A DNA stretch of 13,600 nucleotides from Treponema sp. (GCA_017614655.1 JAGABO010000219.1:1-13600), one strand, 5' to 3'; shown: positions 1 to 7,133, counted from the stretch's first letter. A program made the numbers and translations. Notes: generated from the sequence alone by a model not told the origin.

Positions 1-298
1 AAAAGCTAAGACTGCAAAGGCCGCAGGTGCAAAAAAAGCTCCTGCAAAGAAGACAACGGCTGCAAAAAAAGCTCCCGCTGCTAAGAAGGATGCTGCAAAG
101 AAGCCAGCTGCTAAAAAAACAGCTGCTAAGAAAACTGTAGCTACAAAGAAAACTTCCACAGCAAAAGCTTCTGCTGCAAAGAAGGAAGTTGCTGCAAAGA
201 CTGCAACAAAGAAGTCTGCTGCTAAAAAGCCGGCTGCAAAAAAAGCTCCGGCAAAGAAGACTGTTGCAAAGAAAACTACAGCTAAAGCTACTGCCTAA
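1..298 (+). CDS. Lys/Ala-rich histone H1-like protein, C-terminal part (5' end outside window)
   Basis: The frame starting at base 2 reads without a stop to TAA at 296-298, about 98 codons made almost only of Lys, Ala, Thr and Pro in units such as AAKKPAAKKAP. Such low-complexity basic tails occur in bacterial H1-like, nucleoid-associated proteins (AlgP-, Hc2-like), which bind DNA by charge rather than by a fold, so a DNA-compacting or regulatory role is the likely one. The gene begins upstream of the window, so any folded N-terminal domain is unseen. The codon pattern (AAA/AAG and GCT/GCA alternating freely) shows that the protein repeat is the selected feature, not only the DNA repeat. The same reading frame and repeat continue after the stop, so this gene may be truncated relative to its ancestor. 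Low complexity makes function assignment weak. Confidence 0.7.
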   Translation, partial: KAKTAKAAGAKKAPAKKTTAAKKAPAAKKDAAKKPAAKKTAAKKTVATKKTSTAKASAAKKEVAAKTATKKSAAKKPAAKKAPAKKTVAKKTTAKATA

Positions 299-445
299 AA
301 AACAGCAGCTAAAAAAACTGCTGTAAAGAAGACAGCAGCAAAGAAACCGGCTGCAAAAAAAGCTCCTGCTAAGAAAGCAGCAGCAAAAAAGCCGGCTGCA
401 AAAAAAGCTCCTGCTAAAAAGGCAGCTGCTAAGAAGAAGGCATAA
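299..445 (+). pseudogene. In-frame continuation of the Lys/Ala-rich gene after an internal TAA
   Basis: Directly after the TAA at 296-298 the same frame continues for 48 codons of identical style (KTAAKKTAVKKTAAKKP at its start) and ends at TAA 443-445. It contains no ATG, GTG or TTG start and no ribosome binding site, so it cannot be a separate gene. The frame is kept perfectly, so a single substitution explains the break: AAA (Lys) to TAA. It may be a recent nonsense mutation, a base-calling error beside an A-run, or a stop that is read through. If the base is wrong, the gene really runs from before the window to 445. Confidence 0.65.
341..430 (+). repeat. 45-bp tandem repeat coding for a 15-residue Lys/Ala/Pro unit
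   Basis: Bases 341-385 and 386-430 are two adjacent copies of a 45-bp unit, both encoding KKPAAKKAPAKKAAA and differing only at synonymous third positions. A third, diverged copy lies at 224-268 (KKPAAKKAPAKKTVA). Length variation of such tails by slippage is common. Here the differences are synonymous, so the copies are not brand-new duplicates. Confidence 0.8.
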
Positions 446-452
446 GAAAGAA

Positions 453-492
453 GTAAACTTAGGGACTTCTAAAAAAGACGCCTTAAGTTTAC
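453..492. terminator. Imperfect inverted repeat between convergent genes, possible weak terminator
   Basis: GTAAACTTA at 453-461 pairs with TAAGTTTAC at 484-492, with two further G-C pairs possible past a bulged base. The loop is about 18-22 nt. It sits between the end of the Lys/Ala-rich gene and the thrC stop (469-471), so its right arm lies in the last thrC codons. There is no proper T-run on the + side. On the - side a T-rich stretch (TTCTTTCTTAT) follows. It could stop transcription from either gene, but only weakly. Confidence 0.35.
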
Positions 493-1797
493 AGAATTCA
501 GTATGCTGATAAGGTCTTCGAATCCATCTTTTGAAATTGCACTGCGGTTTATAGAAGATGGAGAGAAGGCCCTTTTTATTTGTTCAGGAACCTGTACCTC
601 TTCTCCTATGTTGTGTTTAATAAATGCATTATCAAGACACGGTGCATCACGACATACAAGAACAGCAGCTCCATCACCGGAAGCAACATCATCAATTCTC
701 TGAAGAAGAGCCGCATAAGATGCACTTGTATCTCCGTCTGCATATACACCATATTTTTTAAACAATTCCTTACAGGCTTTATTCTTTTCTTCTTCCGTAA
801 CTTTTGCAGGGAAAACAAAACTTCTCATCATAAGAGAGTTAGCCTTAAAGATATTTTCGAGTCTTTCGATGTTTGAAGGGTCAGCAGGATCAGCCGGAGT
901 ACGTTCATTCAGAGGAATCATACTGTCAAGAACCTGACACTTACCTTTTGCATCGGAAAGAAGTTTCGGAGTAGAAGGAACAATAAAACCGTTTACAGGA
1001 AGAGAAAGCTGCCAGCCGTAAAGACCGGAAACAAGGTTACCGTAATTACCTGCAGAAAGCGCATAGAAAATATCACTTGTAACACTTTCTTTAAGGCGCG
1101 AAAAAGCAAACGTATAGAAAAATGCCTGCGGAAGAAGGCGGCCTATATTAGCAGTATTTGCAACGGTAAGATGATATTTTTCTACAAGACTTCTGTCTGC
1201 AAAAACTTTTCTTACAAGATTACGGCAGTCTTCTTCGGTACCGTCAACTTCTACCGGGAAAATATTTCCGCCGTTCCAGACGTAATCACTTTCGCAGAGT
1301 CCCCTAAACTTCCCCTTTGGAGCAAGAAGCACAGATTTAAGAAGTTTTTTATCTCGCATTGCTGATGCCATACAGGCACCAAGTTCACCGCCTGTTACAT
1401 CAAGAAGAATTGCTTTTTCTCCGTCAAGCTGGAGTATCGTCTCCAAAGCGGCAGTAAGGTAAGAAACACCAAAATCCTTAAAAGTTCCCGTTGCTCCATG
1501 ATAAAGTTCAAGCATAAATAAATTTTCGTCCAGCTGCTTAAGAACCGGATCATTGGGGAAAGCGCGTGTTGCAATTGTTTCGCAGATAATCGGGCTGAAT
1601 TCCGAATTTATCATTGCCGATGTAAGCGAACCTGCAAGACTTGCAAAAGATGTATTTTTATCTGCATACAGAATCCAGCGGCGAAGATCTTCACATTCAT
1701 CTGGAACATAAAGTCCACCGTCCGAAGGCATACAATCAAGAACCGCCTTCTTAAATCCTGTCTTATTTTCTGCATTGCGTGTACTCACAAATCTCAT
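469..1797 (-). CDS. thrC: Threonine synthase-like PLP-dependent enzyme
   Basis: Threonine synthase converts O-phosphohomoserine to threonine in the cytoplasm using PLP. The 442-residue product has the family N-terminus (MRFVSTRN, then PSDGGLYVP at about 24-32), the PLP-lysine motif ELYHGATGTFKDFG with Lys107, the phosphate-loop-like motif SAGNYGN at about 248-254, and ANTANIGRLLPQ at 213-224. Length fits the family. Several substrate-side motifs deviate: the usual TSGDTG is VTGGELG (134-140), the usual ANS is ANT, and the C-terminal TAHP/TASP-type motif reads CRDAPCLD (382-389). The fold is therefore secure but the exact substrate is less so. No hom or thrB gene is nearby. The ATG at 1797 is preferred over an in-frame TTG five codons upstream, because it gives the family start and lies 6 nt after a TATAAT box. 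The gene is divergent from a TetR regulator. Confidence 0.85.
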   Translation of the reverse strand: MRFVSTRNAENKTGFKKAVLDCMPSDGGLYVPDECEDLRRWILYADKNTSFASLAGSLTSAMINSEFSPIICETIATRAFPNDPVLKQLDENLFMLELYHGATGTFKDFGVSYLTAALETILQLDGEKAILLDVTGGELGACMASAMRDKKLLKSVLLAPKGKFRGLCESDYVWNGGNIFPVEVDGTEEDCRNLVRKVFADRSLVEKYHLTVANTANIGRLLPQAFFYTFAFSRLKESVTSDIFYALSAGNYGNLVSGLYGWQLSLPVNGFIVPSTPKLLSDAKGKCQVLDSMIPLNERTPADPADPSNIERLENIFKANSLMMRSFVFPAKVTEEEKNKACKELFKKYGVYADGDTSASYAALLQRIDDVASGDGAAVLVCRDAPCLDNAFIKHNIGEEVQVPEQIKRAFSPSSINRSAISKDGFEDLISILNSVNLRRLF

Positions 1798-1803
1798 ATT
1801 TAT

Positions 1804-1832
1804 ATTATACAAAGATTTTTAAAGAAAATCAT
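1804..1832 (-). promoter_or_regulatory. thrC promoter (leaderless arrangement)
   Basis: On the - strand a perfect -10 TATAAT occupies 1809-1804, with a weak -35 (ATGATT, 1832-1827) at 17 bp. Six bases then separate the -10 from the ATG at 1797, so the expected transcription start is the A of ATG. There is no Shine-Dalgarno sequence before the ATG. Confidence 0.6.
1814..1830. promoter_or_regulatory. Dyad between divergent thrC and tetR promoters, possible operator
   Basis: GATTTT (1814-1819) and AAAATC (1825-1830) form a 6-bp-arm inverted repeat with a 5-bp centre, lying in the thrC promoter spacer and reaching its -35 box. TetR-family proteins usually bind such dyads in front of their own gene and its divergent neighbour. 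In AT-rich DNA this match could also be chance. Confidence 0.25.
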
Positions 1833-1841
1833 TATTTAAAG

Positions 1842-1870
1842 TTGAAAAAAAAATCCTTATTGAATAAACT
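1842..1870 (+). promoter_or_regulatory. tetR-family gene promoter (leaderless arrangement)
   Basis: The -35 TTGAAA (1842-1847, 5 of 6 consensus bases) and the -10 TAAACT (1865-1870, 4 of 6) are 17 bp apart. The ATG at 1877 lies six bases after the -10, so transcription should begin at or next to the start codon. No ribosome binding site is present. Confidence 0.6.
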
Positions 1871-1876
1871 GTTTTT

Positions 1877-2533
1877 ATGAGCGAAAAAAATTCACGTGAT
1901 AATATTATGAGAAGCCTGCTTGATAACTCTTTTTTTAAGTCAGCCGGCGGAACAAGTCTTTCTGATATTGCATCCTCTGTGAAGATAAAAAAATCTTCGA
2001 TTTACAGTCACTTTAAAAACAGGGAAGACCTTTTGGAAAAGACAACCTTAAGCTGTGATGAATACATAAACCGCATCAACTTCATTCCGGACAATATTGA
2101 CGATGTAGCAGCAAAATACGATGCAGTTTCCGTTCTTACAGGAATTGTTAAGCGTTATCTTAAAATGCACGAAAAAGCACCGCTCTTTCAGATTTACACA
2201 TTTATAAAAAGCAGGAAACATTTTGACCTTCTCTGTGCAGAAGCAGAATCAAAACACAGAAAATCTCTTATAGAACAGAGTAAAACTGTTTTTAAGGCAC
2301 TTTCGAAAAATAAAAAGCTTTCTGTCGGCGCAGAAAAAATAAATGCCGCTTCGGAGCTTTTTGTTTCCGGTGTTCTTTCTGAACTTGATAATTTTCTTAT
2401 AGAGAAGAAACGCTCTGTTTTAAATCAGAAAATCACTGTGCCGGTAGAAGAAGAACTTAACTTTACACAAGCCGATGAAACTCTATTCGAAAATGCCATC
2501 CGCTTTGTAGAAAGTTTCGTTTCTATTTTCTAA
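1877..2533 (+). CDS. TetR/AcrR family transcriptional regulator
   Basis: The 218-residue product has the size and layout of a TetR dimer: an N-terminal DNA-binding domain (about 8-56) with the helix-turn-helix SLSDIASSVKIKKSSIYSHF (27-46) followed by KNREDLLEKT, the family signature. The C-terminal helical ligand and dimer domain (about 60-218) has no recognisable specificity, so the inducer is unknown. It is transcribed away from thrC across an 80-bp spacer holding both promoters, so autoregulation and control of thrC are the natural hypotheses. Its TAA (2531-2533) overlaps the stop codon of the convergent response regulator gene, leaving no room for a separate terminator. Confidence 0.88.
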   Translation: MSEKNSRDNIMRSLLDNSFFKSAGGTSLSDIASSVKIKKSSIYSHFKNREDLLEKTTLSCDEYINRINFIPDNIDDVAAKYDAVSVLTGIVKRYLKMHEKAPLFQIYTFIKSRKHFDLLCAEAESKHRKSLIEQSKTVFKALSKNKKLSVGAEKINAASELFVSGVLSELDNFLIEKKRSVLNQKITVPVEEELNFTQADETLFENAIRFVESFVSIF

Positions 2534-4119
2534 GCCTGCTGATTCTTTACGCTGCTCTTAAACTCACTCGGCGTAAAGCCTGTATTCTTCTTAAAAATAT
2601 AACTAAAATAGTGCGGATCAGAAAAACCGCACTCATATGCAATATCCGCACCTTTCATATTTGTATTAAGAAGAAGTTTTTTTGCTTCTTCAATGCGCAT
2701 ATTTGTAAGATATTCAATAAACGTAATTCCGCAGGCCTGAGAAAATATTGTAGAAAAATGATTAGGACTTAAAAAGACAGACTTTGCAATGGAAGAAAGA
2801 CAAGTATCCTGACTTTTATAAGTATTCTGAATAAATTCTTTTGCCCTTAAAATTACATCACCGTAACGACCCTGCATACGTTCATCACGAAAAGAAAGAA
2901 TAACTTCGAGGACTTTTCTTAATTCATGCACAAAAGTTTCTTCGTTCTGTACAGATTTTTCTACAAAGCTTTCCTCCAGAATCTCGGGAGCAACTTCATT
3001 TATGTTTCCGCCCAGTTCTTCTACAAGATTTTTTACGCCCATAATAAAATCAACCATATACGAAGACGCAATTACTGCAAAATGTCCGCTGTTTCTTTTT
3101 ATCATATCCAGATATTTAGAAATAATAAAATCTATTTCGTTTCTACCTGCAAATTTTAAACGGGAAGCAATAGGATCTTTTTCCTGAAGAATTAAAAAGC
3201 CGTCACTTGCTTTCTGAATATCATCAGAAGAAAGGATTCTGCTTTTTCCGTCGATATGTGCCATCGAAAAAATTTTATCTGCATCATTGTATGAACATTG
3301 AATCTTCGATATATCATCAACAGTTTTTCCAATAGAAATAACGGTACTGCAGTCAAACGACATTTCTGTAATATGGACGATTGATTCACTTACTGCATAA
3401 GAATCATCTTCGACTTCATTCTGATCGTTTCCCATAAGAATGCAGACAAAACGGGTTTTCGAAATAAAAAAAACTGCATCATCACCATTTTTAAAAAGAG
3501 CTGCTATTCTGCTTTTAGCATTTTGAAGCGAAGATTCTGAGTTTTCTTTAGAATAAAAATCAACGGTAAGAACCTTATAAAAATCTGCAGCAAGTTGAAT
3601 TTTAAAAGCAGCAACTTCATCCATAACCGAAGAAAAATCTGCCGTACCAAGAACGATGTCTGTTAAAAATTTATTTTTCGCAAGCTGAACTGTAGACTCA
3701 AGTTCCTCTTTAAGACGGCTCATGTCGTTCAACTGTCTGCGTTCTTCTTCTATGTTGTCTGCTGCTTTTTCAAGTGCTGCTTCGAGTTCTTCCGGAGTAA
3801 AAGGCTTTAGTATATAATCTTCAACTCCAATTTTTATTGCTTTTTTTGCATATTCAAATTCATCATGTCCGGAAAGAATAATTATTTTTATCCACGGCTG
3901 ATTTTTTTTTACAATACGGGCAAGTTCCAGACCGTCCATAAAAGGCATCTTTATGTCGGTTACAAGAATATCTGGTTTAACTTCGTGAATCATCGAAAGC
4001 GCAAGTTCTCCATCAGAAGCTTCGCCCGCAAAAGAAAAATTAGAACCTTCCCTTGCAATACGGTTTCGTATTCCTTCAAGAACGATATGTTCATCATCTG
4101 CTAAAAAAACACTGTACAT
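2530..4119 (-). CDS. YesN-type response regulator (REC, GGDEF-like, AraC HTH)
   Basis: This 529-residue protein is the output half of a two-component system. The N-terminal receiver domain (about 1-120) has the acidic pair D8/D9, phospho-acceptor D55 in VTDIKMP, S83 and K105 in LKPF. A coiled linker (about 112-148) leads to a middle region whose segment TVISIGKTVDDISKIQCSYN (about 260-279) resembles the degenerate GGDEF-like domain of CdaR/YesN regulators. The catalytic GGDEF motif is absent, so c-di-GMP synthesis is not expected. The C-terminus (about 420-529) is an AraC/XylS double helix-turn-helix (LSSIAKSVFLSPNHFS and ADIAYECGFSDPHYFS). It is the last gene of the operon, 18 bases after the kinase stop, with a good Shine-Dalgarno sequence GAGG at 4130-4127. 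Its targets are probably carbohydrate genes elsewhere. Confidence 0.93.
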   Translation of the reverse strand: MYSVFLADDEHIVLEGIRNRIAREGSNFSFAGEASDGELALSMIHEVKPDILVTDIKMPFMDGLELARIVKKNQPWIKIIILSGHDEFEYAKKAIKIGVEDYILKPFTPEELEAALEKAADNIEEERRQLNDMSRLKEELESTVQLAKNKFLTDIVLGTADFSSVMDEVAAFKIQLAADFYKVLTVDFYSKENSESSLQNAKSRIAALFKNGDDAVFFISKTRFVCILMGNDQNEVEDDSYAVSESIVHITEMSFDCSTVISIGKTVDDISKIQCSYNDADKIFSMAHIDGKSRILSSDDIQKASDGFLILQEKDPIASRLKFAGRNEIDFIISKYLDMIKRNSGHFAVIASSYMVDFIMGVKNLVEELGGNINEVAPEILEESFVEKSVQNEETFVHELRKVLEVILSFRDERMQGRYGDVILRAKEFIQNTYKSQDTCLSSIAKSVFLSPNHFSTIFSQACGITFIEYLTNMRIEEAKKLLLNTNMKGADIAYECGFSDPHYFSYIFKKNTGFTPSEFKSSVKNQQA

Positions 4120-4137
4120 TTATTTTCCTCAAAAAAA

Positions 4138-5580
4138 TCAAGTCATGCACGGAATCGTAAACCAGACTTTACAGCCTTTACCCCGGCTGCTTTCTATATG
4201 AAGTCCGTCACATTCACCATTATAGTACAAAATAATACGCTTGTTTACATTATAAGTACCGTAAACCGAAGTAAGGCTTTCTTCTGCTTTTCCGGTACGA
4301 AGAGCTTCGTTTACTTCAGAAAGTCTCTCTTCCGTAAAACCGGCTCCATCATCTTCTACAGAAAAATAAATACGCTTTTTACTGCTGTCTTCCGGACGGG
4401 CTGTTACCTTTATATGCCCCCTTCCGCGTTTGTTTTTTATTCCGTGATAAATTGCATTTTCTACAAGCGGTTGCAAAATAAGTTTAAGCATTTTGTATGA
4501 AGAAAAATCGGCAAGGCTTTCTATTTCATAATTAAGAATATCATTATACCTGACTTTTTGAATCGTAAGATAATTCCTTACATGTTCAAGTTCCTGTTCT
4601 ACACCAATCCACTCATGACCTCGGCTTAAAGAAGTTCTAAGAAATTCAGAAAAAGCATGAGTTATTTTTATGACATCGCTGTTTTTGTTTTCTTCTGCCA
4701 GCCAGATTATCGTATCAAAAGTGTTATAAAGAAAGTGCGGCGTTATCTGCGACTGAAGTGCCTTCATCTCTGCCTTCTGAAGGTTTTTCTGTTCACGGAT
4801 ATTCTGCTGCATAAGAAGATCAATCTGTTCGGCCATCGTGTTAAGATTCTGTGCAAGCGCATTCATCTCAAGAACACCCGGTTTTAAAATTCGTGCCGTA
4901 AGATTTCCATGTGCAATTTCTGTAGTAAACTTTTCCATTTCCGTAACAGGTCTGGAAAATGATTTTATAAATGAATTAAAACTTCTTATCGCAACCAGAA
5001 TACTCAGTATAATAACAAGCACAAGGCTTCCCATAATTCTAAATGATGCATATCTGATTGAAGTATTTGTCTTATCTGATTCTTCGATTTCTGAAACAAT
5101 AAAATCCTGCATAATGTCGCTGAACAGCAGGGTAATACTTCGTATTTCATCGAGCATGTCTTCATTCTTAGAAACAGGTTCACCTTCTTCTATCTGTTTT
5201 CTAAGAAGAGCAATATTTCTTTCGAGTGTAAGATAAGCACGACGCGCAACTTCCAGTTTTTGACTTCCCGGAGAACGCCTCTCACTTTTCATCATGGAAT
5301 CAATACCGCTGTTTATTTCGTCCATCATTGAATATTGCTTTCCGTCATCAAACACTTTTCTTCCGGAAACAATAATCCACAATTCATTCGGAATATCATG
5401 CTTTGCAATACTGTTGATTCTGTTTGCAATCGTTACGTTTTCGATTATTGAATCATACTCTTTTGTATAAAAACGGTTTATTATAATCGAATAGATGGCA
5501 GGAAAAATCATTACGACTAAAATTATAAAATATGAGCGTCGGATTTTTTCCCACAGACTATTGTTTCCCAGGACATGCAT
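4138..5580 (-). CDS. YesM-type membrane sensor histidine kinase
   Basis: This 480-residue kinase probably phosphorylates the regulator encoded just downstream. Visible order: TM1 (about 17-35), an extracytoplasmic region of about 140 residues that looks mostly helical, TM2 (about 180-199), a HAMP linker (about 200-255), a coiled coil, then the His_kinase domain typical of YesM/LytS with QITPHFLYNTFDTI, phospho-acceptor His282. The ATPase domain has the N-box LVENAIYHG (Asn375) and G1 box EDDGAGF (Asp411). The G2-like motif is changed to VYGTYNVNKR. The ATG lies three bases after the stop of the binding-protein gene, so the two are probably translationally coupled. The only ribosome-site candidate is a G-run inside the upstream gene's end. 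The sensor region is not a typical Cache domain, consistent with sensing a bound protein rather than a free ligand. Confidence 0.92.
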   Translation of the reverse strand: MHVLGNNSLWEKIRRSYFIILVVMIFPAIYSIIINRFYTKEYDSIIENVTIANRINSIAKHDIPNELWIIVSGRKVFDDGKQYSMMDEINSGIDSMMKSERRSPGSQKLEVARRAYLTLERNIALLRKQIEEGEPVSKNEDMLDEIRSITLLFSDIMQDFIVSEIEESDKTNTSIRYASFRIMGSLVLVIILSILVAIRSFNSFIKSFSRPVTEMEKFTTEIAHGNLTARILKPGVLEMNALAQNLNTMAEQIDLLMQQNIREQKNLQKAEMKALQSQITPHFLYNTFDTIIWLAEENKNSDVIKITHAFSEFLRTSLSRGHEWIGVEQELEHVRNYLTIQKVRYNDILNYEIESLADFSSYKMLKLILQPLVENAIYHGIKNKRGRGHIKVTARPEDSSKKRIYFSVEDDGAGFTEERLSEVNEALRTGKAEESLTSVYGTYNVNKRIILYYNGECDGLHIESSRGKGCKVWFTIPCMT

Positions 5581-5583
5581 TTT

Positions 5584-6561
5584 CTAATACCCCCGGGGTT
5601 CGATTTCTGAAAAATCATCATTCTCGGTAAAAACAGATTCTGTTATATAGGTTACTTTCGGAACACCCTTAAGGTTAGCAAGTCTTTTTACAAGCATTAT
5701 CAAATCCGGGCCAAGGTTAGGATTACATTCAACTACACAGTTAAGTTTTTTTTCTTTAAGCGCATCAATTGATTTCTGTTCAGCATCTATACTTACAACA
5801 GTAACATCACTTCCGGGCGCAATTCCGTTTTCTTCAAGAGAGTCCAGTATTCCGAGAGTCATTGAATCATTCTGCGAAAAAATTATGTCGATTTTTTTCC
5901 CGTTACAGGAGAATGAACCGTTCTGCTTTATAAGCGTATCCATAATTTCTTTTCCACGTGAGCGGATAAAATCTCCGTATGAATCATTAACGATTGTAAA
6001 CTTTTTTTCTTTTCTGATGATTTCGTTAAAACCGGCCGTACGCTCTTTTTCTACACTTGAGTTCTGAGTTCCATGAACCTGCATTATGTTAAAGCTGCGT
6101 TTTTCTTTTCCAAATTTTTTTACAAGAAACTGAGCAGCCTTTCTTCCTTCTTCAAGTCCGTCTTCTCCGATATATGCATCATAAAGATTTTCATCAGACG
6201 TTACTATCTTTCGGTCCACTATAATAACCGGAATTCCTGCATCTTTTGCTTCCCTCAGAATATTATCCCAGCCGTCTTCTACAATCGGAACAAAGGCAAT
6301 CACATCAACTTGATACACAATAAAAGACCTTAACGCCTTAAGCTGATTTTCCTGCTTCTGCTGAGCATCATCATAAACAACCTGAATTCCTTCTGCACGT
6401 GCAGCTTCAAGAATGGACTCCGTATTACGCACACGCCACGCACTTTCTGTTCCAATCTGGGAAAAGCCCATAATAATCTGATTACGGTCATCGGAATTCT
6501 TTTTATGAGAGCATGAAAGAAGAATAAAAAAACTAAAAAACGGAATAAGAAATTTTTTCAC
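5584..6561 (-). CDS. YtfQ-like periplasmic sugar-binding lipoprotein
   Basis: The 325-residue product begins with a lipoprotein signal (MKKFLIPFFSFFILLSC, lipidated Cys17), so it should be anchored at the membrane facing the periplasm. The mature part is a type-1 periplasmic binding protein with strong likeness to E. coli YtfQ, the galactofuranose-binding protein: GFSQIGTESAWR, DAQQKQENQLKALRSF, GDFIRSRGKE, NDSMTLG, ECNPNLGPD and a final RGY. A pentose or furanose sugar ligand is therefore likely but unproven. It heads an operon with a histidine kinase and response regulator, with no permease or ATPase in the window, which suggests it presents ligand to the kinase rather than feeding transport. 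The start is GTG at 6561, without a clear ribosome site, shortly after a TATAAT box. Confidence 0.9.
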   Translation of the reverse strand: MKKFLIPFFSFFILLSCSHKKNSDDRNQIIMGFSQIGTESAWRVRNTESILEAARAEGIQVVYDDAQQKQENQLKALRSFIVYQVDVIAFVPIVEDGWDNILREAKDAGIPVIIVDRKIVTSDENLYDAYIGEDGLEEGRKAAQFLVKKFGKEKRSFNIMQVHGTQNSSVEKERTAGFNEIIRKEKKFTIVNDSYGDFIRSRGKEIMDTLIKQNGSFSCNGKKIDIIFSQNDSMTLGILDSLEENGIAPGSDVTVVSIDAEQKSIDALKEKKLNCVVECNPNLGPDLIMLVKRLANLKGVPKVTYITESVFTENDDFSEIEPRGY

Positions 6562-6574
6562 GGTATATCACAGA

Positions 6575-6580
6575 ATTATA
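6575..6580 (-). promoter_or_regulatory. -10 box of the sugar-sensing operon
   Basis: A perfect TATAAT reads on the - strand at 6580-6575, 13 bases before the GTG at 6561, giving an expected leader of about six bases. No -35 match is visible at 16-18 bp, because that region is occupied by the arm of the EIIA terminator. The promoter may need an activator, possibly its own response regulator (inference). Confidence 0.45.
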
Positions 6581-6586
6581 AATTTC

Positions 6587-6621
6587 AAAAAAAAAGCCCG
6601 CTCACAAAAGTGGCAGGCTTT
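6587..6621 (-). terminator. Rho-independent terminator of the EIIA gene
   Basis: On the - strand AAAGCCTGC (6621-6613) pairs with GCGGGCTTT (6601-6593) with one G-U pair. The loop can extend the stem by CAC/GTG past a bulged A. A run of nine T follows (6595-6587). It ends the transcript of the gene stopping at 6640 and insulates the next operon. Confidence 0.88.
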
Positions 6622-6639
6622 AACTGAAACAGATTAAAT

Positions 6640-7086
6640 CTACTCTGCAAGAATCTTAATGATTTCGCTCTTGTCCTGAGTATTCAGAATCTGTGCACAC
6701 TTATCTGCAGACTTAAACAGAAGGCTTACTTCTGCAAGGAACTGAAGATGCGGTCCTGTCTTATTAACAGGAGAAAGTGTCATAATGAAAATTCGGCAGG
6801 GCTCCTGATCAAGGCTGTCGAAATCAATAGGATTATCAGAAATACCGATGCAGGCCACGAGGTCAGAAACAGTATCTGTCTTTCCATGAGGGATAGCGAT
6901 ACCGTGCTTCATTCCTGTAGGCATCTTGCGTTCGCGGTCAAGGATGCATTCCAATGCTGTAGCTTTATCTGTGACTTTTCCCGCCTTAACAAGAACGTCA
7001 AGGAGTTCATCAATAATCTGCTCTTTTGTAGTTCCCTTCAGATGAAGGTTTACTGTGTCCGGTGTTAATACTGTTCTTAAGTCCAT
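6640..7086 (-). CDS. ptsN: PtsN-type PTS EIIA protein (EIIA-Ntr/fructose family)
   Basis: The 148-residue single-domain protein carries the phospho-acceptor motif HGIAIPHGKTD with His67, the second conserved histidine in GPHLQFLAEVS (His113), and the N-terminus MDLRTVLTPDTV typical of the family. EIIA proteins take phosphate from HPr. Free-standing PtsN forms act as regulators of metabolism and ion transport rather than as transport components. No EIIB or EIIC gene is in the window, which fits the incomplete, regulatory PTS known in treponemes. The start at 7086 is chosen because it gives the family start and lies at the predicted transcription start of a near-consensus promoter. An ATG two codons upstream (7092) and an in-frame start at 7140 are less likely, the latter lying upstream of the promoter. 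Divergent from the ammonia-lyase gene. Confidence 0.9.
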   Translation of the reverse strand: MDLRTVLTPDTVNLHLKGTTKEQIIDELLDVLVKAGKVTDKATALECILDRERKMPTGMKHGIAIPHGKTDTVSDLVACIGISDNPIDFDSLDQEPCRIFIMTLSPVNKTGPHLQFLAEVSLLFKSADKCAQILNTQDKSEIIKILAE

Positions 7087-7093
7087 AACCATA

Positions 7094-7122
7094 ATTTTAT
7101 GCTTGTACGCCCACTTTGTCAA
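7094..7122 (-). promoter_or_regulatory. ptsN promoter (leaderless arrangement)
   Basis: The - strand has a perfect -35 TTGACA (7122-7117), a 17-bp spacer and a -10 TAAAAT (7099-7094, 5 of 6). The expected start of transcription is at about 7087, immediately before the ATG at 7086. This is the best promoter in the window, and it places the upstream in-frame ATG (7140) outside the transcript. Confidence 0.8.
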
Positions 7123-7133
7123 GTTTTGTTTAA

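Noticed and set aside
1..445. Short repeats that could be read as a CRISPR array
   Set aside because: The repeats are tandem, in frame and code for a Lys/Ala protein. There are no unique spacers.
2545..2578. CTTTACGC/GCGTAAAG inverted repeat near the end of the response regulator gene
   Set aside because: It has an 18-base loop, no T-run on either side and lies within AraC-domain codons. It is probably chance.
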